A stretch of 64,000 bases of DNA. Source: Arthrobacter sp. cf158 (GTDB lineage Bacteria > Actinomycetota > Actinomycetes > Actinomycetales > Micrococcaceae). The DNA lies in assembly GCF_900106835.1 (NCBI RefSeq), contig NZ_FNNR01000007.1, positions 1 through 64,000 of the forward strand, given 5' to 3'. Numbering within the stretch: position 1 is the first letter of the stretch; each line of letters opens with the position of its first letter. The translations under genes were made by a program, and so were the position numbers. This document shows, in pieces, positions 1-8,299 of this stretch. A model generated the notes under the pieces. That model worked only from the letters and a program-made list of their open reading frames with translations. It had not been told where the DNA came from and did not search any database.

Positions 1-153
<153 letters not shown>

Positions 154-505
154 AAAAACAAATCAAACAGACACAACCACACCCACCGGAAATAACGGCG
201 AACACGGCTGCACAAAATTCGAAACCAGCTGAAAACCAGACCACCACACACGGGGGTGCGCGACAATCCGGCCATAATTTCAACCAATCAAAAAACAATC
301 GGTATCAACAAACTTGGCACACTATTGAGTTCTCAAACAACAGGTCACTATTCCGAAGCAGTACCACCAGCCTTCGCTGGATCGCTCCGGAGCAACTTTT
401 CAAACTTACCGGCTAGCTTCCTTCGAGTCAAATCGGCATGCTTGACTTGATTTTTCCTTGCGGTATCTTGTCAGCTTGCGATCTCTACTCGTGGAGCAGC
501 GCGGG
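154..505 (-). promoter_or_regulatory. rRNA operon leader
   Basis: This stretch of about 350 bases between the rRNA promoter and the 16S gene has no credible coding sequence. It is AT-rich next to the 16S gene and contains a 12-bp palindrome, TTGAGTTCTCAA (325-336), inside the TTTGAGAACTCAATAGTGTG block common in actinobacterial rRNA leaders and spacers. Such blocks are linked with rRNA processing and antitermination; that role is taken from family knowledge. A weaker second promoter-like pair (TTGACT, 17 bp, TAAGTT) lies inside the leader near 405-435. Confidence 0.75.
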
Positions 506-510
506 TACTA

Positions 511-539
511 ACTATACCCCTACTTCCCCGGGATGGCAA
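511..539 (-). promoter_or_regulatory. rRNA operon promoter
   Basis: Read on the minus strand there is a -35 box TTGCCA (539-534), a 17-bp spacer and a -10 box TATAGT (516-511). The predicted transcript start is near 504 and runs towards the 16S gene. The spacing is ideal and both hexamers match four or more positions of the sigma-70-type consensus. Confidence 0.75.
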
Positions 540-579
540 AACCGGTGAACGACACACCCTCTACGCCGAGCAAAAACCC

Positions 580-625
580 CGAAAACAAAGGGAAGAGGGC
601 CTGAAGAGCAAGCCTTCAGACCCTC
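580..625 (-). terminator. Terminator after the maltokinase-glgB gene
   Basis: A 12-bp stem (595-606 with 614-625, one G-U pair on the RNA) with a 7-nt loop lies 14 bases after the fusion-gene stop. On the minus strand it is followed by a T-rich run (TTCCCTTTGTTTT). This is the classic intrinsic terminator form, and it separates the glgE-treS-mak/glgB operon from the downstream rRNA promoter. Confidence 0.8.
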
Positions 626-638
626 CTAACCCCGGCTG

Positions 639-3600
639 TTACTCAGCCGGCGCGAACCAGGAAGCTCCGAGCGGCGGAAGCGTTACGGTCAGGACGGCCG
701 GCTGACCATCTGTCCCTGGAGCGGCAGCCTTCAAGGTTCCGGCGTTGACCACTCCCGAGCCGCCGTAGCTTTCTGAGTCGGTATTCAGCACCTCCACCCA
801 GTCCCCCGCTGCCGGAACACCCAGGATGTAGTCCTTGTGGGGACCGCCGGAGAAGTTCACTGCGCACACCAACGGCTTGCCTTGGTGATCCCAGCGGATA
901 AACGTGAGGACGTTGTGATCGGCGTCCCCGCCGTTGATCCATTGGAAACCACCGGCCTCGTTGTCGCGTTCATAGAGGGCCGGCGTGGACGAATACACCT
1001 GGTTCAGGTCCTTGATCAGCAACTGGAGTCCCCGGTGAGCAGGGATATCGGCAAGGAACCAGTCCAGTCCGTACTGTTCGGACCATTCCGCTTCCTGGCC
1101 GAATTCAGTGCCCATGAAGATGAGCTGCTTGCCCGGATGCGCCCACTGGTAGGCGAAGAAGGCACGCAGGTTGGCCAGTTGCTGCCACCGGTCACCGGGC
1201 ATCTTCCGCAGCATGGAGCCTTTGCCGTGAACTACTTCGTCGTGGCTGATGGGCAGCAGGAAGTTCTCAGTGAAGGCGTAGACCAGGGAGAACGTAATGG
1301 TGCCGTGGTGCCACTTGCGGTTGATGGGATCCTCGGAGATGTACTTCAGGGAGTCATGCATCCAGCCCATGTTCCACTTCAGGCCGAAGCCGAGCCCGCC
1401 GTGGTTGGTGGGAGCCGTGACGCCAGGGAAAGCGGTGGATTCCTCGGCAATGATGATGGCACCCGGGTGGGACTTGTACACCGTGGCGTTGACTTCCTGC
1501 ATGAAGGAAATGGCTTCGAGGTTCTCGCGGCCGCCGAACTTGTTGGGCCTCCACTGCCCTTCTTCACGGGAGTAGTCCAGGTAAATCATCGAGGCCACAG
1601 CGTCCACGCGCAGGCCATCGATGTGGAATTCCTCAAGCCAGTACAGTGCATTGGCCACCAGGAAGTTCCGGACCTCGCTGCGGCCGAAGTCGAAGATGAG
1701 GGTTCCCCAGTCCGGGTGTTCTCCCAGCGCGGGATCCGAGTGCTCGTACAGCGGCTGGCCATCAAACTGCGCCAGCGCCCAGGAATCCTTGGGGAAGTGT
1801 GCGGGTACCCAGTCCAGGAGGACGCCGATTCCGGCCTGGTGCAGCGAGTCCACCAGGAACCGGAACTCATCCGGGTGACCGAACCGCGACGTCGGCGCGA
1901 AGTAGGAGGTCACCTGGTAGCCCCATGACCCACCGAAGGGGTGCTCTGCAACCGGCATGAACTCCACGTGCGAGAAGCCAAGCCACTTGACGTACTCCAC
2001 CAGTTCCTTGGCCAGCTCCTTGTAGCCAAGCCCCAGACGCCACGAGCCCAAGTGGACTTCGTAGACGCTCATGGGCGAGTTGTGCGGATCCCTTTGTGCA
2101 CGGGCACTCATCCACTCCGCGTCCTTGAACCTGTAGCTGGGATCCACCACGCGTGAAGCCGTCAGCGGCGGTACCTCAGTACCGAAGGCCAGAGGATCAG
2201 CCTTCTCTACCCAGTGCCCGGCCTTGGTCAGGATCTCGTATTTGTAGCACGCCCCTGCTACAACGCCCGGAATGAACAGTTCCCAGACGCCGGAGGAACC
2301 CAGCGAGCGCATTCCGTGCGAGCGCCCGTCCCATCCATTGAAGTCGCCCTTGACGCGAACAGCCTGCGCGTTCGGCGCCCACACGGCGAACGAGACACCG
2401 TCCACGTCGCTCAGTGCGGAGCGGTAATGCTGGACGTGCGCCCCCAGCACATCCCAGAGACGCTCATGGCGACCCTCGCCGATCAGGTGCAGGTCCACTT
2501 CACCTACGGTAGGCAGGTAGTGGTAGGGGTCGTCGATGGTGACGGGTTCGGCGTCGTACACCACGTCCAAACGGTAGTCCGGCACGTGGCCGGCCTGCAG
2601 CGGTTCCAGGACCGCGGTCCAGACGCCATGCGACTCATGGGTCATGTCGGTGCGGCCGGCTTCGGTCACAACAACCACTGACTTCGCGAGGTGCTTCACA
2701 GTACGGATGGTGACGTGGCCATGGTCGTCCAGGTGTGCGCCGAGGACGGAGTGCGGCGCGTGGTAAGCGCCCGCTGCCACGCGTTCCAAGGTCTCGGAGT
2801 CCACGTGCAGGGGAACTCGGGGCCGTTCGGTGCGTGCAGAGCCAGTCATGTCATTACCTTCCGCTGTAGCTGCCGCATGCTTGCCGCGGCTTGTGTTGTC
2901 GAGGATTCTTCGCGATGCCATCACCGGAATCGCCAGCCAGTCAGGCCGGTTCCGCAGCTCGTAAACCACCTCGTATAAAGCCTTGTCCAGCCACAATGCC
3001 ACAAAGAGCGGCGAGCGGCGGTCTATGGTTCCCGGGGTGACTTCGCTGTACCCCTCCAGGAACGCCGTCGCGCAATCGTCCACCCAGGTTTCAGGCACGG
3101 TGACGTCCGAATTCTCGCGCGTGGCAGCTCCGGCGGCGTAGTCAAAGGAACGGAGCATGCCCGTGACATCACGTAGGGGAAGGTCTGGTGTGTTGCGCTC
3201 ATCAATGGTGCGGAGCGGCTCGCCCTCAAAGTCCAGGATGGCCCACCGCCCCGGCTGGCCGTCAGCACCCGGCACCCTGAGAATCTGTCCCAGATGGAGG
3301 TCGCCATGAACGCGCTGCAGCTGCCCAACGTCCAGGGGGTCCAGGGCCGCCAGCAGGTGGTCGAGGTTGGCGTCGTAAGGTCCGACGGCGGAGGCCGCCT
3401 CAGCCCACGACTGGCGCATGCGCCGGGCCACAGTCGCGATGATGTCCGGGCCCTGCGTTTGGCCGTCCAGAACCCCAAATGTTTCCGCGAGCCTGGCGTG
3501 CACTGTGGCAGTGGCGGCCCCGAGCCCGCGGGCCTCAGCGGTGAAGTCCTTGCCCGAAGCGGCCGCGTCAACAGCCAGGCGCCAGGCATCCAAGCCGCCC

Positions 3601-4292
3601 ACGAGGAACTCGTGGGCCACCGTCAGTTCGCCGGTGGCGGCCGCGGAACCGTCCGACGCCGGTACGTCCCATGAGCCTGTGATCCAACCGAGCGTCGCGG
3701 GAACCTCGGTGGTCCCGGCAGCGGTCAGTGCCGCACCAAGCTCCACTTCGGGGTTCTTGCCCGGTGCCAGCACACGGAAAATCTTGACGATGGCTGCCGA
3801 ATCACCGTCGTCGATGATGACCGATGTGTTGGACTGCTCGCCGGAAAGCACCTTCACGGAGGTAGGGTCTTCCGGGAGGGCGACGCGGCCACGCGTGAGG
3901 TGCCCTTGGGCGCCACCGACGGTACCTTCGCTGCGCATGAGCCCCAGCCAGGCGGTGATGAAGTCCGGATCGTAGGCGGCGTCGTACACCAGCTGCAGGC
4001 CCGAATCATCCGTCAGCTCGCCGACCAAAGCGCCGGGAGCCTCCACCAGCGGTTGGCTCCGGTAACTCAATGGAACCTGGACAACGTCAGTCCGGGGACC
4101 GCCGTCGGCCGTCCGGTAGGTGACCGCCAGCAACACCACCTCAAACGCGGGATCGCCACCGGAGACCGGGAGGCTGAAACCGCCCACCTGCTCCAACGCA
4201 AAGTCGGGGCTCTTGACCGGGAACCAGCGTTTGCCGGGAAGCCAGGTCCGGAGAAGTCCTTCAATGGAGGGGTTCAAGTTTTCCTTGCTCAT
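639..4292 (-). CDS. glgB: Maltokinase - 1,4-alpha-glucan branching enzyme fusion
   Basis: This 1217-residue protein joins two enzymes of the GlgE pathway. Residues 1 to about 470 are a maltokinase (ATP + maltose to maltose 1-phosphate) with the kinase-like motif HGDLHLGQIL (about residue 330) and LDFEGEP after it. The rest is GlgB, which makes alpha-1,6 branches: an N-terminal sandwich and CBM48 (FAVWAPNAQAVRVKGDFNGW), then a GH13 barrel with DGLRVDAVAS (about 893, nucleophile Asp), EESTAFPGV (about 951, Glu) and SHDEVVHGKGSM (about 1017). The ATG lies one base after the treS stop and carries an AGGATGAG ribosome site, so it is the last gene of glgE-treS-mak/glgB. A good internal ribosome site precedes Met482 at the domain junction. 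Fusions of this kind are, as far as I recall, usual in Arthrobacter. Confidence 0.95.
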   Translation of the reverse strand: MSKENLNPSIEGLLRTWLPGKRWFPVKSPDFALEQVGGFSLPVSGGDPAFEVVLLAVTYRTADGGPRTDVVQVPLSYRSQPLVEAPGALVGELTDDSGLQLVYDAAYDPDFITAWLGLMRSEGTVGGAQGHLTRGRVALPEDPTSVKVLSGEQSNTSVIIDDGDSAAIVKIFRVLAPGKNPEVELGAALTAAGTTEVPATLGWITGSWDVPASDGSAAATGELTVAHEFLVGGLDAWRLAVDAAASGKDFTAEARGLGAATATVHARLAETFGVLDGQTQGPDIIATVARRMRQSWAEAASAVGPYDANLDHLLAALDPLDVGQLQRVHGDLHLGQILRVPGADGQPGRWAILDFEGEPLRTIDERNTPDLPLRDVTGMLRSFDYAAGAATRENSDVTVPETWVDDCATAFLEGYSEVTPGTIDRRSPLFVALWLDKALYEVVYELRNRPDWLAIPVMASRRILDNTSRGKHAAATAEGNDMTGSARTERPRVPLHVDSETLERVAAGAYHAPHSVLGAHLDDHGHVTIRTVKHLAKSVVVVTEAGRTDMTHESHGVWTAVLEPLQAGHVPDYRLDVVYDAEPVTIDDPYHYLPTVGEVDLHLIGEGRHERLWDVLGAHVQHYRSALSDVDGVSFAVWAPNAQAVRVKGDFNGWDGRSHGMRSLGSSGVWELFIPGVVAGACYKYEILTKAGHWVEKADPLAFGTEVPPLTASRVVDPSYRFKDAEWMSARAQRDPHNSPMSVYEVHLGSWRLGLGYKELAKELVEYVKWLGFSHVEFMPVAEHPFGGSWGYQVTSYFAPTSRFGHPDEFRFLVDSLHQAGIGVLLDWVPAHFPKDSWALAQFDGQPLYEHSDPALGEHPDWGTLIFDFGRSEVRNFLVANALYWLEEFHIDGLRVDAVASMIYLDYSREEGQWRPNKFGGRENLEAISFMQEVNATVYKSHPGAIIIAEESTAFPGVTAPTNHGGLGFGLKWNMGWMHDSLKYISEDPINRKWHHGTITFSLVYAFTENFLLPISHDEVVHGKGSMLRKMPGDRWQQLANLRAFFAYQWAHPGKQLIFMGTEFGQEAEWSEQYGLDWFLADIPAHRGLQLLIKDLNQVYSSTPALYERDNEAGGFQWINGGDADHNVLTFIRWDHQGKPLVCAVNFSGGPHKDYILGVPAAGDWVEVLNTDSESYGGSGVVNAGTLKAAAPGTDGQPAVLTVTLPPLGASWFAPAE
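2847..2862 (-). promoter_or_regulatory. Internal ribosome binding site at the maltokinase/GlgB junction
   Basis: On the minus strand GGAAGG (2862-2857) is followed after 7 bases by an in-frame ATG (2849-2847, Met482 of the fusion). The ATG sits in the low-complexity linker just before the GlgB half (MTGSARTERPRVPL). Initiation here would give a free GlgB of 736 residues, about the normal length of the stand-alone enzyme. That it is used is an inference. Confidence 0.4.
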
Positions 4293-4293
4293 C

Positions 4294-6090
4294 TCATCCT
4301 TTGGAGGTCACCACTGGAATCGCCTGGGTAAAAGGCGATGAGGGATTGGAAAATGCCGAACGCACCCGCAGCCAGTAGAAGCTGTGGCTGCCCAGCATCA
4401 CGGTCAGGTGACCGTTGTCCCCGACGGCCGGGAAAGGCTGGCCGCCAAAAATATCGCGCAAGCCACGGCCAGCGAACTCAGGAAGGTCAAGGGTGGCGGC
4501 CACGGGATGCTGTGAGAGGTTGAAGACGCAGAGAATGGTTTCGCCGTCCTCCCCTTCCGGGTTCCCGGCCGGCAGTTCGCGGACGTATGCCAGCACCACT
4601 TCGTGGTCCGCTTCGATATGCCGGAAGCCGCCCAGGCCAAACACGGGGTGGTTCTTCCGGACACTGAGGATCTGCCGGGTCCACCGCAGCAGCGACCCTG
4701 AATGCGCGGCTTCGGCTTCAACGTTGGCCATGCTGTAGTTGTAAACCAGGGATTGGATCACCGGAAGGTACAGCTTGCCTGGATCCGCTCCGGAGAAACC
4801 CGCGTTGCGATCCGGGTTCCACTGCATGGGCGTGCGCACGGCATCACGGTCATCAAGCCAGATATTGTCTCCCATGCCGATCTCGTCCCCGTAATACAGG
4901 AACGGACTACCCGGCAGGGAAAGCAGCAGTGCGTTGATGAGCTCGATCTCGGAGCGGGAGTTGTCCAGTAAGGGAGCCAACCTGCGCCGTATCCCGATGT
5001 TGGCGCGCATGCGCGGGTCCGGGGCATACCAGCCGAGCATGGCAGCACGCTCCTCGGCAGGAACCATCTCAAGGGTGAGCTCATCATGGTTCCGCAGGAA
5101 AGTCCCCCACTGGGCACCCTTGGGAATCTCCGGGGTGTCCTTCAAGGTTTGGATGATTGGCGCGGCCTTCTGGTCCCTGAGGGCGTAGTAGAGCCGCGGC
5201 ATGATCGGGAAGTGGAACGCCATATGGCATTCGGGGGCCTCTTCGGTGCCGAAGTACTCCACCACTTCATGGGGCGGCTGGTTTGCCTCGGCGATGATCA
5301 CCCTGCCGGGATAGTTCGCGTCCACCATCCGGCGCAGGTCCTGCAGGAAGGTATGGGTTGCCGGCAGGTTCTCGCAGTTAGTGCCGTCTTCTTCGAACAG
5401 GTACGGAATGGCGTCAGCCCGGAAACCATCAATCCCCTGATCCAGCCAGAACCGGATGACGTCATAGAGGGCCTCAACGACCTTGGGATTCTCGAAGTTC
5501 AGGTCCGGCTGGTGGCTGAAGAAACGGTGCCAGAAGAACTGCCGGCGGATGGGATCGAAGGTCCAGTTGGATTCCTCGGTGTCCACGAAGATGATGCGGG
5601 CGTCCTGATACTTCTCATCCGTATCACTCCACACGTAGAAGTCCCCGTAAGGACCGGTGGGGTCCTTGCGGGACTCCTGGAACCAGGGATGCTGGTCCGA
5701 GGTGTGGTTCAACGGAAGGTCGATGATCACCCGGACACCGCGTGCGTGGGCCTCGGCAACCAGCCTTTTGAAGTCGCTGATGGTGCCGAATTCGTCCAGC
5801 ACCGAGGTGTAGTCCGCGATGTCGTAACCGCCATCGCGCAACGGGGAATGGAAGAACGGCGGCAACCAAAGGCAGTCCACGCCCAGCCACTGCAGGTAGT
5901 CCAGTTTGTCGATCAACCCATGGAAGTCGCCGGAACCATCCCCGTTGGCATCCGCAAAGGCCCGCACCAGTACCTCATAGAAGACTGCCTTGCGGTACCA
6001 GTGCGGATCATGCTGGAGACCGGGGGCGTTCAACTCGAAGGTGTTCTTCGGAGTGAAGTACTGGCTGGGATTCTGCGGAGAAAAACTCAC
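4294..6090 (-). CDS. treS: Trehalose synthase / maltose alpha-D-glucosyltransferase
   Basis: The 598-residue GH13 enzyme interconverts trehalose and maltose in the cytoplasm. It supplies maltose to the maltokinase encoded next door. Visible motifs are the N-terminal HDPHWYRKAVFYEVLVRAF, the nucleophile region DGFRADAIPYLFEEDGTNC (about residue 223), the acid/base region IIAEANQPPHEVVEYF (about 268) and LRNHDELTLEM (about 335). The length is normal for TreS without a fused kinase, which fits the kinase being attached to GlgB instead. The start is GTG (6090-6088), overlapping the glgE stop by one base (TAGTG), so translation is probably coupled. Confidence 0.96.
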   Translation of the reverse strand: MSFSPQNPSQYFTPKNTFELNAPGLQHDPHWYRKAVFYEVLVRAFADANGDGSGDFHGLIDKLDYLQWLGVDCLWLPPFFHSPLRDGGYDIADYTSVLDEFGTISDFKRLVAEAHARGVRVIIDLPLNHTSDQHPWFQESRKDPTGPYGDFYVWSDTDEKYQDARIIFVDTEESNWTFDPIRRQFFWHRFFSHQPDLNFENPKVVEALYDVIRFWLDQGIDGFRADAIPYLFEEDGTNCENLPATHTFLQDLRRMVDANYPGRVIIAEANQPPHEVVEYFGTEEAPECHMAFHFPIMPRLYYALRDQKAAPIIQTLKDTPEIPKGAQWGTFLRNHDELTLEMVPAEERAAMLGWYAPDPRMRANIGIRRRLAPLLDNSRSEIELINALLLSLPGSPFLYYGDEIGMGDNIWLDDRDAVRTPMQWNPDRNAGFSGADPGKLYLPVIQSLVYNYSMANVEAEAAHSGSLLRWTRQILSVRKNHPVFGLGGFRHIEADHEVVLAYVRELPAGNPEGEDGETILCVFNLSQHPVAATLDLPEFAGRGLRDIFGGQPFPAVGDNGHLTVMLGSHSFYWLRVRSAFSNPSSPFTQAIPVVTSKG

Positions 6091-8195
6091 TAAGGCTGCC
6101 TCCGGATGCTCAGTATGTGTGCCGGTTCAACGTGGGCATCCAACCGGACGTAGTTGTGCTCGCCCCACTCCCAGCTCTGGCCGCTGATGAGGTCGTCCAC
6201 CCGGAACCGGCCGTCCTCGTTGAAGTCCGAAGGATCCAGCTCCAAGGCCGCGAGGTCCAGGGACACTGTGCTTTCGCGGGTGCTGTGCGGATCCACGTTG
6301 ACCACCATGATCAACGTGTCCTTGGTGCCGTCCGGCAAGGTCTTGTGCTTGGAATAGACGATCGTGGCGTCATCCGTGCTGTGGTGCACGGTGAGGTTCT
6401 GCAGGTCACCCAACGCCAGGTGGTTCCTGCGGATGGCGTTGAGCCTGGTGATGTACGGCGCCAAGGTCCGGCCAGACTCGGCTGCGCCCTCCCAGTCCCT
6501 CGCCTTGTACTCGTACTTCTCGTTGTCGATGTACTCCTCGGCACCCGGCCGGGCAACGTGTTCGTACAACTCAAATCCGGCATAGACGCCCCACAACGGG
6601 CTTGCCGTCGCGGCCAACGCGGCGCGGATCCGGAAAGCGGCCGGCCCACCGAACTGCAGGTATTCGGTGAGGATGTCCGGGGTGTTCACAAAGAAATTAG
6701 GCCGGAAGAACGCAGGGCTTTCGTGGCTGACTTCCAGGAAGTACTTCTCCAGTTCGGTCTTGGTATTCCGCCACGTGAAGTACGTGTACGACTGCTGGAA
6801 TCCCGCCCGGCCAAGGGCGTGCATCATGGGCGGCCGGGTGAAGGCTTCCGCGAGGAAAACAACCTCGGGGTTCTTTTTGTTGATCTTGCCGATCAGCCAT
6901 TCCCAGAACCACACAGGCTTGGTGTGGGGATTGTCCACGCGGAAAATCTTCACACCGTGACTGATCCACAGCTGCACGATCCGAAGAATTTCCTTGGAAA
7001 GGCCGGTCGGATCATTGTCAAAGTTCAGGGGATAAATGTCCTGGTACTTCTTCGGAGGGTTTTCCGCATAGGCGATGGAACCGTCCACGCGTGTGGTGAA
7101 CCACTCGGGGTTCGAGGTCACCCAAGGATGGTCGGGCGCAGCCTGCAACGCGAGGTCCAGGGCAACCTCAAGGCCCAGCTCTCCGGCACGGGCAACAAAA
7201 GCATCGAAATCCTCGAACGTTCCCAGTTCCGGGTGGATGGCATCGTGGCCGCCGTCCTTGGAACCGATGGCCCACGGCGAACCCGGGTCCTGCGGCCCCG
7301 GCGTCAACGTGTTGTTGCGTCCCTTGCGGTGCTGGAACCCGATCGGATGGATGGGTGGCAAGTAGATGACGTCGAAGCCCATGTCCGCCACGGCGTCGAG
7401 CCTCTTGGCTGCGGTCCGGAAATTACCTGAAGTCCACACTCCTGTTGAGTGGTCCAGTACGGCGCCTTCGGAGCGCGGGAAGAATTCGTACCAGGAACCG
7501 CGTCCGGCGAGGTCCCGCTCCACCTGCAGTGGGAAGCGCTCGGAGACGGTCACCAACTCACGGATCGGGAAACGTTCGACGGCGGCAAGCACCTCGGGGC
7601 TGAAGCCGGCGCCAAGGCGCTCCTCGGCAGTCTTGCTTGTATCTGCCAGCACCACAGAAGCGGCACGCAAGGTGCGCTTGTCCGCACCTGTGCGGGCGGC
7701 GTCGTCGGCTGCTCCGGAGAGGAGCGCGGCGCCTTCGGCGAGCATCAATTCGACGTCAATACCAGCGGCCACCTTCACCTCGGCATTGTGGTGCCAGGTG
7801 CCGTAACGGTCGTGCCACGCTTCGATGACGAATGACCAGGCGCCCGTGCCGCCCGGCGTGATCAAGCCCTCCCAGCGGTCCAGGCCCTTCCACTGCTCAC
7901 CCTCTGCAGGGGTAAGGCGGACACGCTGGCGCTCCCTGCCCCTCGGATCAAGCAGCACGGCGGAGACTCCGAGCTGGTCATGGCCTTCCCGGAAGACCGT
8001 GGCACCCACCACAAGGTCCTCCCCCGGCAGGGCCTTCGCCGGGAAACGGCCACCTTCAACCACGGGCTGGACGGCCGTGATCGGGAACCGGCCAAAGCGC
8101 AGTCCGTCGGTGATGTCCGTTTTCGTCTTGGATTTCAGGGCGGTGATGGTTCGCGCGGTATTCGTCACAAGCACGACGTTAGCGACAAAAATCAC
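6090..8195 (-). CDS. glgE: Alpha-1,4-glucan:maltose-1-phosphate maltosyltransferase
   Basis: The 701-residue protein is GlgE, which transfers maltose from maltose 1-phosphate to growing alpha-1,4-glucan. It has the GlgE-specific nucleophile motif FRVDNPHTKPVWFWEWLI (about residue 418) and the general acid in VVFLAEAFTRPPMM (about 448), plus the N-terminal sandwich beginning GRFPITAVQPVVEGGRFPAKA. It is first in the glgE-treS-mak/glgB operon and diverges from glgP. The start is uncertain. GTG at 8195 is the most upstream possibility, because an in-frame TAG lies just above it, and two further in-frame GTG codons follow within the next ten codons. None has a clear ribosome site. Confidence 0.95.
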   Translation of the reverse strand: MIFVANVVLVTNTARTITALKSKTKTDITDGLRFGRFPITAVQPVVEGGRFPAKALPGEDLVVGATVFREGHDQLGVSAVLLDPRGRERQRVRLTPAEGEQWKGLDRWEGLITPGGTGAWSFVIEAWHDRYGTWHHNAEVKVAAGIDVELMLAEGAALLSGAADDAARTGADKRTLRAASVVLADTSKTAEERLGAGFSPEVLAAVERFPIRELVTVSERFPLQVERDLAGRGSWYEFFPRSEGAVLDHSTGVWTSGNFRTAAKRLDAVADMGFDVIYLPPIHPIGFQHRKGRNNTLTPGPQDPGSPWAIGSKDGGHDAIHPELGTFEDFDAFVARAGELGLEVALDLALQAAPDHPWVTSNPEWFTTRVDGSIAYAENPPKKYQDIYPLNFDNDPTGLSKEILRIVQLWISHGVKIFRVDNPHTKPVWFWEWLIGKINKKNPEVVFLAEAFTRPPMMHALGRAGFQQSYTYFTWRNTKTELEKYFLEVSHESPAFFRPNFFVNTPDILTEYLQFGGPAAFRIRAALAATASPLWGVYAGFELYEHVARPGAEEYIDNEKYEYKARDWEGAAESGRTLAPYITRLNAIRRNHLALGDLQNLTVHHSTDDATIVYSKHKTLPDGTKDTLIMVVNVDPHSTRESTVSLDLAALELDPSDFNEDGRFRVDDLISGQSWEWGEHNYVRLDAHVEPAHILSIRRQP

Positions 8196-8236
8196 AGAAT
8201 GCTAAGCACACGACCTTTCTCCTCGACGCAAGATGT

Positions 8237-8250
8237 CTTTTACCTAAAAG
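8237..8250. promoter_or_regulatory. Palindrome in the glgE/glgP divergent promoter region
   Basis: The sequence CTTTTACCTAAAAG is a perfect inverted repeat with 6-bp arms and a 2-bp centre. It lies in the middle of the roughly 100-bp gap between divergent glgE and glgP. That position suits an operator for a shared regulator, but no family is assigned. Confidence 0.35.
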
Positions 8251-8299
8251 AAACCCAAAGCAGTTCCGACTGCCATGTCAGTCAGTTAGTGTGGCGCTC

